Below, in pieces: positions 34,918 to 45,822 of a stretch of DNA of 64,000 nucleotides. The DNA lies in the NCBI GenBank assembly GCA_946807835.1, contig OX327704.1, positions 8,618,001 through 8,682,000 on the forward strand. The letters are read 5' to 3'. The stretch comes from Ailanthus altissimus (taxonomy: Eukaryota > Streptophyta > Magnoliopsida > Sapindales > Simaroubaceae). Each line of letters opens with the position of its first letter. Positions within the stretch are counted from its first letter, which is position 1. The position numbers and the translations under genes were made by a program. The notes under the pieces are model-generated. The model saw only the letters and a list, made by a program, of their open reading frames with translations, searched no databases and had not been told where the DNA came from.

Positions 34918-37900
34918 TTACAAATAGTCAAGCGAGGAAAAGAAGTCAGCCACTAAAGAGTCGATAGATTTTGTTCTTTGTTTGGCCTTGGGAACTTGCT
35001 CATTCTTCAACTTCAATGATTTCTTCATATCCATCCTCTTAGAAAGGTTATCCAAAATAAGCTAACCCGAGCCCCGAGACATTTGTGTTTGCTCAACCTT
35101 GGCTGATTTAAGCCATACTAGCTCAACCTTTAAGGCCTCGATCATCTCCTTAGCATTCCTACTCTACTGCTCTAACTCTCTCACCTTAGACATCCATTCA
35201 GTCACAAGGCAATCCAGTTTCTTCTTTTCCTTGGCTTCTTCATCGGTATCTTTGATGATGTGAATTGTCAACTACTTTTTCTGGCCAAGCTTATGAATAC
35301 AGCAACAAATTCATCAACTTTGTTTTCAAGACCAACTGTATAGAATCACCAGTGGCATTGTCTGATAAGAATTTTAGTTTTTATTTACATTTAACACAGA
35401 GCAATCATCTAAAAGCCTGGCATCTAAGTCTTGAGATCTTTTAGTTCTTGGATCACTTCCTACACTTGTAATTAAACAATTGGACTAGGAAAGGGCAATT
35501 TTTCTTAGGGGAGTCAACGTTCGAATCCTTACTTTCATCAGAATACTCTTACAATATCAGGGATAGAACATTAGTAGTAAAAGTTATGCCTTTAAGTGAT
35601 AAAGGCAACTTGATAGTAGGCTTGGTAGGTTTTATCAGTTGAGCATGCAAAACGCCGATTCCTTAACTTGCTCTCTAACAGCTTCAATCTTCTCATCGAT
35701 ATCATCCCCGACTTCGACGTGGGGTTGAGAAGATTTATTAAGTATTAGGGTGGGCGATTTAAACTATAAAGAAGCTGTCGACTATTTATTATCCCTCGTA
35801 TCAAAGTGGATGATCTTTATTCTTAATGACTTCTTTGTCATTATCTATAAAAATAAATAGTATTAGTCATCGTTCTTAATTATATTGAAGATTAAAAAGA
35901 TGACTCATATTATTACCTTGACACTTTTCTTGGGAGGGGCCAACTCATCTTCACCTGTAGAGGGTGCATCGAGTGTAAAAGGAATAACCCCTACAATAAA
36001 TCACAAAATAATTAAAATTAGAAAGCCGATAAGATTAGGAAAATGAAACATTATTAATACCTTATTGGCTTGTATCACCAACAATCTTGACCGACTCAGG
36101 ATTAAAGATGGGTTATTAATAAATATTTAAATAATAGTTGATGCAGGTTGGTTGATTTCTTTTAAGGTGCTAGGGACGTCTCCAGCAAGGTTGAATTTAG
36201 CTAATGGGATTAGGGGTCTGGGATCAATAAATGGCCGCTCAAAGAACACCTCCCCTAACCAGGGGTTTCCAAATCGAACCCATTAAGTTTGGCATTCAAT
36301 GGTCAACCATCTATATTTTAAATGGAGTTCTCTCTTTCTTTTGTGGCACAAGCTTCTCATTTCTTTTAATTCATTACAATTATTCTAAAAACCATAAAAG
36401 TGCTCAAAATATAAAATTTCTTGTATAAGCTTACCCTTTGATTTTTTTTTTCTGGTTGACCTGCACAGGAGTACTAGAATTAGTCTCTTTTGCATCAAAG
36501 TTATGTAGTGAAAAAGCAATGTCTAAAGGTAGTGTAAAATGAAGGCTGGCTACTTTCTTTAAAAAAAAATTAAAAATTTCTTCCCAACCAAGACTTATTG
36601 GAATGTCGACTAGTTGAAGAGATTTTTTGAGTTAAGCAAATACCTGAGAGGTCTATATAATGAAAGAAATGTGCTTGAAGATAACCCTAGATCTAAATTT
36701 TTTATTAGCTGAGAAAATATTAGGATGAGGGATGGCTTAGACATATCCAAATTTTTGACTTAACCATTAAAGATGGTAAGTCTCCATCCCACACTTATTG
36801 TTATTAGCCGATGCAATAACAACCCCTTGATGGAGATCCTTAGTTGTGAGGCAGCTAACCATGAGCGATGCCAATTAGCATCTAAGTCAGCTTCATGGGT
36901 ATTTAGAGGATGGCCTTGATAAGACTATCTTATCTAATCAGGACCAAAGAGTGAAGGCCTAAACTGACAAAAAGGTTGGTCATCTAAAGACAGAGTATTA
37001 TAGAAGAAAAAAATGTCCTCAAAGCGATTCTGCTCTATCTGCCATTGGATAAGCCATAGGACATAGCAAGAAAGCTGACCAGGAGGTGGCTGGAAAGTAA
37101 GCTTGAAAACATATGGAAAATAAGTCAACACCCAAAAATACAGGATCCAAAAAGGATCACCTACGTTAGGGAAGGACGTCTAGCCCTTAGAAGGTAAGGC
37201 TTCAAAAAGGGCTTTGTACACGTGGGCGAAAAAGAAAGGCTCTGAGTCGTCTGCTAGGGTAACTGCAAATTTGAAATATCCCCTTATAATTTTCTAAGAA
37301 TGATTGCATAAATTATATTTTCACAATTAATACAAAATGAAAGTTACATGTTCTACCTTAGATGGAGTGGTCGACTAACTTCTGAATTTAGTCATGAACT
37401 TCTCAAAACTAAGTTCAAATTGACTAGTCTCTAAGTCAACCTCTCCTACTGACATCTCAACATTTACCTCTACTCCATAAATAGGTAGGTTAAACAAAAT
37501 GGCTAAGTCATATAAAGTGAGTGTCATGTAACCAAATCTAAAGCAAAAAAACATTACTTGTTCTAGACGAGAAAATAAGTAAAGCTGACATTAACCCATT
37601 ATGGAGAAGGATCTGATATCTAGACAGTTGGATTAAATCATAAACATTGGTTGACTTTCAGATAAAAACAAAGTTAGGTTCAAAGTGGTTTAACCAGCCT
37701 GTGAATTTAAAAGCTAACTTCAACCATGATCTAATCGACCTAGAAGTCAACATATTATGAGGTTGACTAAATCTTATGGGTTCATTTTTATGGGTGGGGA
37801 AGAAATTAAAGTAGTCAAGGATGATTGAAGAATTATAAGGCCCTAGAATATATTATGAAGAATCAGCCTTAAAAGACAATACTTGATAGACAACTTGCTC

Positions 37901-38011
37901 ATCCTCGATATCTCTCGACTTTGAAAGAAGAAAAAAAGATGTCTCAGTAGCTTCGATCGACTTCAAATTCTTTCATCAAGTAGCAATTGAGGAAGCTAAT
38001 TTGGATGCCAT
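34918..38011 (-). pseudogene. Antisense gene in the Tat element: plant-mobile-domain-like protein with coiled coil
   Basis: On the strand opposite pol, an ATG at 38011-38009 opens MASKLASSIAT. A 60-codon open stretch at 37380-37560 reads MTLTLYDLAILFNLPIYG, then EMSVGEVDLETSQFELSFEK, which resembles the plant mobile domain (aminotransferase-like). The far end (35270-34918) is heptad-like and charged (DEEAKEKKKLDCLVTEW, then AKEMIEALKVELVWLK) and stops at 34918 after DFFSSLDYL. Between them are three introns with GT...AG borders, 37263-37356, 35991-36060 and 35845-35916. Numerous stops show decay. Tat-lineage elements are known to carry extra ORFs, some antisense, downstream of pol. The mobile-domain assignment is mine, by eye. 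Confidence 0.6.
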
Positions 38012-38247
38012 TTTTCTCAAACTACATTCAAGAGTTGATAAAGAAGATAAAAAAAAATGAGATAAATAAGAATTCAATGCTCAAAATTAAAAAGAAAATA
38101 TCAAAAGTAGAATTTTAGAAAATTACCATTAACTGAACGAAGAATTAAGCTAAAGAACAGTTGAATACTTGAAGACTGCCTTGAATATTTGAGAGGAAGA
38201 GAAGTCTTGCTTAGAAGAGTGAAAAGTAAGAATGAAAAATGAAGAAG

Positions 38248-38263
38248 CCCCTTTTATAGAGTG
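38248..38263 (-). promoter_or_regulatory. TATA box for the antisense gene
   Basis: The minus strand reads CACTCTATAAAAGGGG, a near-ideal plant TATA box, about 240 bp upstream of the antisense ATG. No competing ATG-rich frame lies between. The position fits a core promoter, but transcription is inferred. Confidence 0.55.
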
Positions 38264-39195
38264 TAAGGGCAATGAAAATGAAAAGTCGCGAAGTGAACTC
38301 TAATAGCTGGGCAATTAATGGGAGCGATGATAAGACAGTCATTAATGAAAGCAATGATGGGACGGTTATTTTTTAAATTAATGATGAAACTGTTTCAAAC
38401 AAAAGTTATGACATGATAGTTACTGACAAATTCATTAATAGCAGTTAACATGGCTAATGAAGGGTTAATCATTACAAGCATAACTAAGAATCTTCACAGA
38501 ATAATTCAAGTGGAGAAGAATCAGATTGTGATGTTGTATTACTTAAAGCTGATACAAAGTAAACATAATTCCCACGAAAATTGACAGGTTTTATTGTTAT
38601 AGAGATAAGCTAATTTTTAGAGATTCTCATAAGAATATCAAAATTAAACTTAGCTAATTCTAAGATATCAATAAGAATAGTTGTTATGAAAGGAACCAGG
38701 TAATTTTAAAGTGTACAGATGATCAAATTTTAGCTAAGAATTTAAGCATAAGCAATTTTAAAGGTGATCTACAATGAAAAGCTAATCTCTATGATGAACA
38801 CTTGACCTAAGGCAATTTCTACTCGTGGAAAAAGTCTAAGATCATCAACTCAACATAGGCAATTTAAGGAGTGATTCACGATGAAAGTCGACTTCCATAG
38901 AGTCTGCTTATAAGGTGATTTTTGAAGAGAGATCATGTTAAAAGTTGATTATCATTAAGATTAATTCGACATGGGCAATTTCTAGAGGAAGTTAATGTTA
39001 AAGCCAATCTATCAACTTGGATACACTAAAAGGTGATCTCAACATTCTGAAAAGTCCATAGAGGCAATATTTCCAAGATTTTGAGCGTAGAAAATACAAC
39101 GGAGCCAATCTTTCAAAATGGAAGAGTATGGCTAGCTTTATAGGGATACATGCCTTAATCAAAATAATCATTTTGATAGGCTTTATAGGGGTCAT
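38264..39195. repeat. 3' untranslated region of Tat element with degenerate tandem motif
   Basis: From about 38760 the phrase GGCAATTT or AGGTGATT recurs every 45-60 bp (near 38813, 38868, 38917, 38974, 39030, 39063), mixed with GAAAGTCGACTT-like blocks. Variable tandem repeats are known in the 3' untranslated part of Tat elements. No coding frame is recognised. Confidence 0.5.
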
Positions 39196-39690
39196 TGTTG
39201 ACGCTGGCCAAAAAAATTATATAATAGGGCCTATTTGTACTTTTGTATTTTTTAATCCAGGCCTAATTGGGTAATATGCCTAAATAAGTTATGTTATTAT
39301 GGGAGGGTTTATTTTTTTAAGATTCTTACCTTTTTAGAATTATGAGTGAATAAGAATTTTGTAGCCTATATAAAGGTTTTATTTTTTTATTTATTATATC
39401 ATCATTTAACATATAATACAACATAACTTTTCAACTTTTTCTCATAATTTGTTTTATTTTCATTCTTGCTTTTAATTCAAGATTCACATCCTTACTTGTT
39501 GAACCCTATAGCATTGCTATTGAATTTTGCTTGTCCTTCTCCGTGAAGTACCAAAGTTCTGTAGTTTACTTACTATCCTGCAACCCCGATTTATTCCAAA
39601 TTGGGCTTTTCCTTGTTTAGTGAACCTCAGTCTCAGTTCTCCATAAATCTGAGACATTGTATCTTTCTAGCAGGACACTAGACGTACACG
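39196..39690 (+). mobile_element. 3' LTR of the Tat element
   Basis: It starts TGTTGACGCTGG after GGCTTTATAGGGG. It contains a TATA-like CCTATATAAAGG at about 39358-39369, then a T-rich leader. The end is not sharply defined and merges into LINE-2 near 39690. At about 0.5 kb it is a short LTR, and no 5' partner is in the window. Confidence 0.6.
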
Positions 39691-40002
39691 GACCTTGTCC
39701 AAGAATATTTACCCACAAACAGATTCTTATGACAATTTTGGTATGGATAATAAAATTTTGTGGCATTATAGTATCTCAAGTGTGTTTATAGTTAAATTAG
39801 CTTATAGATTGGGTATGGGCAGTATAAATAGTAATTATAGTCACCGTGAGTTGCTAATGTGTTATTGGTGGCAAAGTTTATGGCATTTAAATATACCTTT
39901 GAAAGTGAAATATTTTGTTCTGCGAGCAATGCTAAATCTATTGCCAACTAATGTTAGTAGTGGGTCTGCTAAAGGGAAACGCCCTTCCTTTTAGTATTAT
40001 GT
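39691..40002 (+). pseudogene. LINE-2, left part (post-RT region)
   Basis: The frame reads NKILWHYSISSVFIVKLAYR, then WWQSLWHLNIPLKVKYFVLR and AMLNLLPTNV, the zf-RVT lead-in of plant LINEs. It breaks off after LLPTNV, where the family continues into the Cys-rich motif. That motif is found at 44300, so LINE-2 is split by the 40003-44287 block. Confidence 0.75.
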
Positions 40003-40225
40003 TAAGCAAACAAACCTATATATAGTTCAACCTTAAACCATAATACTTTTGTGCAGCAGAAATATGAAATTGTCAAGCAAATATAACAAGAATTCAAAGC
40101 AAATTAATAAGTGCACAACACAATTAATATATGGTTCGGCAACTACCTACGTCCGCTGTGGATCCAAGGATCCTAGCGTCTCTTATTAATTCTCAAGATA
40201 ATTTTACAACGAAAATAAAATGAAG
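40003..40225. other. Unassigned insert sequence beginning TGTTAAGC
   Basis: A 223-bp stretch between LINE-2 and X-C. It starts TGTTAAGC, and the block before 44288 ends CAACA, so the two could be termini of an insertion; GTAT occurs just outside both. It contains GGTTCGGCAACTACCTACG, a phrase I cannot assign. Confidence 0.35.
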
Positions 40226-40842
40226 AATATTGTGATTTGTGCTTACGTGCCGTCTCATTATTGTATAAATATTTTATTTAATAATATTTATACAATACAT
40301 TTTATTAAATCACTAATTTTATTAATTAAATTGTATAGTGCTTGTTACGCTACAGATATTATATGATCTGAAGGAGTTCAGATCTAGCGCTAAAGGTTAG
40401 CAATGCTAAGAATTATAATTACTAACAATTATCACTACTAAGAGTTAGTAGGTTATAAAAGTCATCAAAATTTAAGAGTTAGGACCTTGTCTGTAATGAG
40501 ACATAGACCCGAGAGTACATCACTAATAATATAGTTGCAAGAAATTGCAATAGGTGCAAGAAATTGCAATAGGTGCTAAAAAATATTATTATGCACATGT
40601 ATTCTCAAACAGGATGCTCCTGATCTAATTCACTGATGTGGGTCTGTCAGTAGAATCCCTTCTAATAGACCAGTGTATACTATACTTAAATGGTCTAGAT
40701 GGTTATTTTTAACTGGCTATGGGCTTACCGAAATTTTGTATAGCATACAAGTATTCCGTAAGGGCTGAATACTGAAGAGGCTCAACGAGGACCCCAGTAG
40801 ACATCCCATGAAGCCTTCAATGATGGATCCTCTTGAGTTAAG
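40226..40842 (-). mobile_element. X-C, left part (family X, reverse)
   Basis: Begins GTGATTTGTGCTTACGTGCC, the reverse complement of the X-B end. It continues through blocks matching X-E at 60850-61310 (for example CAGTATTC/CCTCTTGAG). It breaks at TTAAG (40838-40842), where X-D is inserted. A 19-bp unit, TGCAAGAAATTGCAATAGG, is tandemly doubled near 40533-40570. Confidence 0.65.
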
Positions 40843-43066
40843 TATTGGCGGATCTAAGGCACGTGTGGGTGTATGCATGTGCAATTGTGTTTATTGCCTA
40901 AATACGTATCATATACGAATTTAAGTCCAACGAAAGCATGAAACATGCAATAAACACAATAAATAAATATATTAAGCACATTAATATATTAGAAAGGTTA
41001 GAGAACTCACCACAACGTGTAATGTTATACATGTATTTTCTCAGAGTTTACATGAAGACCAACTCGTGTGCGGTTCTAGTCACTAACACGGTGGGCTTGG
41101 TGAGCTAGAACAGCAGCTCTATATTTAGCTCGGAATTAACTTTTAATCCCCAAAATGGGCGGTGTGTATTTTTCTTTATTCTTTTCTCCAAAAAAATAAA
41201 AAATAAAATAATTCATAATTACTTTCAAAACACGTGGAGAAAAATAAAACAATTTTATTTTTCTCCTTTTTTTTTTCTTCTTCTCCTTCTCTTCTTCCTC
41301 TTTTCTCATTCTCCATTCCTTCTTCACATTATTTCTCGCCACCAAAGAAATTGAAACCATTTCAATTTCCTTCGATTTCATTTCCCATAACCAAAAAAAA
41401 CACACACCTACCATTCACTTTTTCACACACAATCTCACTTTTATATATATATATATATATATAATAACATATAATAATAATATAATATATTATAAAATAT
41501 TAAATAATAATATAATATTATTATAATGGATGACAACCAATAACCCATTATAATACAATAATATAAATATAATATCATATAATATAATAATATATAATAT
41601 AATATAATAAGAGATATATTTTAAATTTTTAACAATTAAATAATCAAAGTGTGAAATAACTATTTTATCCCTCATAAATAGTTACCAAGTTTACCCCCTA
41701 ATGGGTCATACCAAATCTCATATTTGGGTAAACTCAACTGAGGGTTCACTATACGCTACGTGTCATTATACAATTAATAAATAATAATTATTGACTAATT
41801 ATTATATTTAACACTTAAATACAGACATACACGTATTCTCGTGATTGTGTTGAATATTGCTAGATTAAATAATTTAATTTGGCACGTTGCCCCAGTACAT
41901 AATGAGTACACTCCATATCGCGGAACTCCCTAGGTCCTACACCCGATTCGTCAAATTGAACTATTTCATATGTCCGTGAGCAATGCTCCACGTATACATC
42001 ACGAATATATAAATCAGCGCGTTGAACCATACAAGCTGAGGTTACAATGCATACATATAGTCCTTCCGTCATGATATCCTGGATGTGCTAGGGATATAGA
42101 TTATCACTGTCAAATTCCTTAGTGTTCATCCATATCTTATCTACAGACTCGTATCTCACTGAACAATATGCTCAAACTCTTTTGTCATATTGTTCTACCC
42201 TGACAAAACTCTTTCTCGAGATTGATACTTGTAGCCACAAGATTTTCTGAGATACAGTCTCGAAGCATCTGGATATCAAACTCCCTATACGAGCTGACGG
42301 ATCCCGTATCTGTACACACCGGACTCCATAAGTATCAGACCATACCCAGTGACACCTAGCGGTCACACCTTGAAAGGTCTGTAATATGCGTGGAACCAAA
42401 GTATGGTGGATCACTTACAAGCCCACCGTGGCACTCAGGTCAAAGGACCACGTATACTACTCAACTCGAGAGGACTCTCCGTTGATGGCTTACATTGAAT
42501 ACTTATCGAAGGCTCTCGTGAGTCTGTCCTATATTCAGTCCTAACTAGACACCCATATGTCAATACGAGCTCCAAACTCATGATCGGCTAAGAACGACCA
42601 TCTATACCCTATAGGTACGATTTATGCTGATCTATATATAAAGGTATCCACTGACAGACCCGCATCGGCAGAAATAGATCAAGGATAATTATTCGAGAAT
42701 ATACTTGCGCAACATGTATTTTCTAGTACCCAATTGCAACTCTTGTAACTATGTAGTTACTAGTATATTCCCAGGTCTATGTCTCATTATAGACAAGGCT
42801 CCAACTCTTAGATCTGCTGAGTATTATAACCAGCTAACACTTAGTTGTGCTAACATTTAGCAATTATATGTCTCAGCATGGTTGACTATGAGCCCTTATC
42901 TAAACTCTTTAGATCTGATCCGAACTCTTTCAAATCTACAATGTCTATAACGTTACATGCATAATACCATATATGTTGATATTAGCAATTTAATGAGAAT
43001 GTACGCTTGTATAAATACACAAGTATATGTACATTTAGGGATGGCACATAAGCATTGACCCTAACA
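40843..43066 (+). mobile_element. X-D, solo LTR-like copy of family X inside X-C
   Basis: 2224 bp flanked by TTAAG at 40838-40842 and 43067-43071, with X-C in the opposite direction on both sides. The right end CCCTAACA matches an LTR terminus; the left end TATTGG is close to TGTTGG. It contains a polypyrimidine block (41265-41340), a (TA)n run (41444-41462) and the conserved X blocks from 41870. No gag or pol was seen, so it fits a solo LTR. Confidence 0.75.
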
Positions 43067-44100
43067 TTAAGTAGTATACGTGGTCCTTTAACCTAAACGA
43101 CACAATGGACTTGTGAGTGATCTACCATACTTTAGTTCCACATATGTTAAAGACCTTTCATGGTCTGACCGCTATATGTCGCTGGGTATAGTTCGATACT
43201 CATGTAGTCCGGTGTGCGCAGATATAGAATCCATCAGCTCACTTGGGTGAGTTATATATCTAGATGCTTTGAGACTGTATCTCAGAAAGACTTATGGCCA
43301 TAAGCAACAAACCCGGAAAAAGAGTTTCCAACAGAGTCAAACAATATCGCAAGGTATTTGCATATATTGTTTATCGAGAAACATGTCTGGAGATAAGTCC
43401 ACGGATGACCGCATAGAGATTTGACAGTGATAATCTATATCCCCGCTCCTCTATGATATAAATGGTGAAAAAAATATAAATATGCACGATAACCTCAACT
43501 TGTATGGTCTACTGCACTAATTTGTAATATCCGTGACGTGTGCATTGGGCATCGATCTCGAACTCGTAGAACAATTCCATTTGAAAAATTATGCATGAAC
43601 TTAGGGACTTCTGCAATATAAAGTGTATTGATTGTGCACTGAAACAGCGTACCGGATTGAATGGTTCAATCCAGTAAATTCCAATAGACCGAACATTTGC
43701 TTTAATTTTTCTCAGGCCGTTCACGTATTAAAACTTAAGAGTTAAGTACATCAATTAGTTAACAATAGTTGTTGATCAATGGAATATTGACATGTGGAGT
43801 ATTATAGGCTTATTATTATTTGACTTAAAAATTATTAAAATAATCTTACTTGTTGGACAAATAAAATTATTATTTTATTTATTAAATTATTTATTAAATA
43901 AAATAATAATTGATATTGTTGTTTTAATAAAGTCAAACAATTATTATTTATAATATTATGCATGTGTATTACTTGTATTTAATTTTATTAAATAAACAAA
44001 AGAAATATTAAAGCATGGCCTAGTAAAATTGGTGGGACCAAAATGTGTGTAACAAGCAAATTAAGAAAATGTTTTGATTCATTTGGCCAACCCACTTTGC
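43067..44100 (-). mobile_element. X-C, right part
   Basis: After TTAAG at 43067 the reverse X sequence resumes (CATGGTCTGACCGC, AGTGATAATCTATATCC, CGTGACGTGTGCATTGGGC), collinear with X-E 61320-61900. Past about 43740 it becomes AT-rich like the reverse complement of 12060-12320. The end is eroded. 44100-44287 holds nothing recognisable. Confidence 0.6.
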
Positions 44101-44287
44101 ATTTATCAATTGGTTAATGTTGCTAGCCAACACTAATGCGCTGGACAATAGCCTTCTGTTTTCTTCGTCTCTTTGTACTTTTAAGTCTCTGTCTTGTTCT
44201 TTTTTTATGCGTCAAACACACTTTTAACGTGGCTCCCCTCTTTATATTTATCTTAATTATTATTCATATAAAATTGTTAAATCATCA

Positions 44288-45330
44288 TTTTCAACAGTAT
44301 AGGTATTGAAATCTCTACGGTTTGTGGGAGGTGTAAGACAGTAGATGAAACTATATTTCATTCATTGGTTTCCTGTACATTTGCATGTGCCGTTTGGGAG
44401 TTAAGTAGATTCGGATGTTTTATTTCAAATTTCCAGGGTGACCATTTCGGAGGACTTCGTTTGTCTATTTTTCAGGGGTTAACTGTTGAGGAGATATAGA
44501 TTTTCTACATGGTTCTATGGAGTTGCTGGACTGACCGAAACAAAATGATTTTCCAGAATTTGCAGTCCAACCGAGATATGTTACTGACTTTACGGGGTTT
44601 CATTTGCATGAATTTCAGCCCTGCAAAATGCTGAATACATCCAGCAATTATGTAGATTCTCTTCGAAGTGATGCCCTTTCGATGTACTATGCAGCAGCTC
44701 CTGTTACATTCTGTGCAGTAGGTTCTTGTGGTGTAGCAGTTTTGGCAGAAGCTTCGACCTTGCAGCAACTCCTCCTACATTCTGTGCAATGGCTTCTGGT
44801 GGTGCAGTAGCTCCTACATTCTGTGTAGTAACTTCTGGTGATGTAGCAGCTTCGGCCATTCCAGGCTCTCATGATAATGCACTCACACGTTGGTCTGCTC
44901 CTTGCTCAGGGAATTCAAATTAAATGTTGACGCAGCAATTGACCTTAAAAGACAAATTGTGGGTCTTGGATGGTGGTTCGTGACTTCCTCGAGGTGGTAG
45001 AACTCGCTTTCTCAGAGACGGTGGTTGGGGCTTTTTCTTCTTTTACAGCCGAATGTTTGGCACTTTTATTATGAGGTAATTATTTTATTATGGGGTGGTC
45101 ATTGTTGTTGCTTGCAGGATCTCTTTCAATGTTGTCGAAGTGGATTATCTTAATGCTATACATGCTTTGAATAAAAAAAACAATTATCGGGAGATGAGGG
45201 AAAATATCTTCACTTCGGTTGAGGATATGGAGAATGTATTTTGGTCTTCCGTTCATCGTAACAGTAATAGAATGGCTCATTTTTTTGGCCAAGTATGCAG
45301 ATTATAATGATGTACACAATATTTGGCAAA
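44288..45330 (+). pseudogene. LINE-2, right part (zf-RVT and RNase H)
   Basis: 44290-44400 reads STVCGRCKTVDETIFHSLVS, then CTFACAVWE, a textbook zf-RVT motif. FYMVLWSCWTDRNKMIFQN follows near 44505-44560. RNase H remnants are NVDAAIDLKRQIVGLG (44925-44975) and NVVEVDYLNAIHALN (45128-45175), ending NSNRMAHFFGQV near 45290. The piece continues LINE-2 from 40002. Frameshifts and an imperfect repeat at 44685-44870 interrupt it. Confidence 0.8.
44685..44870 (+). repeat. Imperfect tandem repeat within LINE-2
   Basis: The phrase CTACATTCTGTGCAGTAG, followed by a TTCTGGTGGTGCAGCAGC-like stretch, recurs near 44700, 44790 and 44812 with variants. It would encode Ala/Pro/Thr-rich peptide in one frame. 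It lies between zf-RVT and RNase H, a variable linker in LINEs. Confidence 0.6.
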
Positions 45331-45499
45331 TTTCAATGCTACGATTTTTATGTCATTGTATATTTTATAACTTTTCGAATTACTAATATGCATTCTTCTT
45401 TTTAAAAAAATGAACTGAAAAATATTGAATCTTTATTTAGAAAAAAAAGGAACGGTTTCTTCTTGAGAGTATTGTAATTGTAATACGTATTTAATTTTT
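45331..45499. other. Short AT-rich spacer
   Basis: No feature seen apart from a run of A at 45446-45454, possibly the tail of LINE-2. Confidence 0.4.
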
Positions 45500-45822
45500 A
45501 ATAGGAGTAAACAAAATTGATTTTAATTCAGTTCAGATTCAAATTGAACTTAAACTCGAACCAATCGATTTTAATAAATTAAAACCGGTGGATTCTACCC
45601 TTAGAAATAAATCAAATTTAATTTAATTTGATTTTGTTCAATTTTTAATTTTTTTTATATTTTTAATGTATCTTTTTCTAATTTGAACAAAACTGAATCA
45701 AAATCAAATTAAAATTAAACTATCAATTTTAAATAAATCAAACTAAACTTTAAACTGTCTAAAAAATTTTAATTTGGTTCAATTTAATTTTTAATTAAAT
45801 TAAACTGTATCCACCCTAACTT
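45500..45822. mobile_element. Probable MITE with imperfect terminal inverted repeats
   Basis: The left end, TAGGAGTAAACAAAATTG, and the right end, whose complement reads TAGGGTGGATACAGTTTAAT, are imperfectly inverted. The interior is made of AATTTAATTTGGTT-like blocks and their complements, as in small fold-back elements with TAGGGGTG-type ends. About 320 bp, non-coding. Superfamily not assigned. Confidence 0.45.

Noticed and set aside
41136..41464. Lysine/serine-rich frames on both strands
   Set aside because: A polypyrimidine tract in the X-D LTR produces them; the composition explains both strands.
45076..45117. Possible intron (GT...TTGCAG) inside the LINE-2 RNase H, which would restore a frame
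   Set aside because: Only 42 bp, below the usual plant minimum, and the surrounding RNase H is degenerate with stops.
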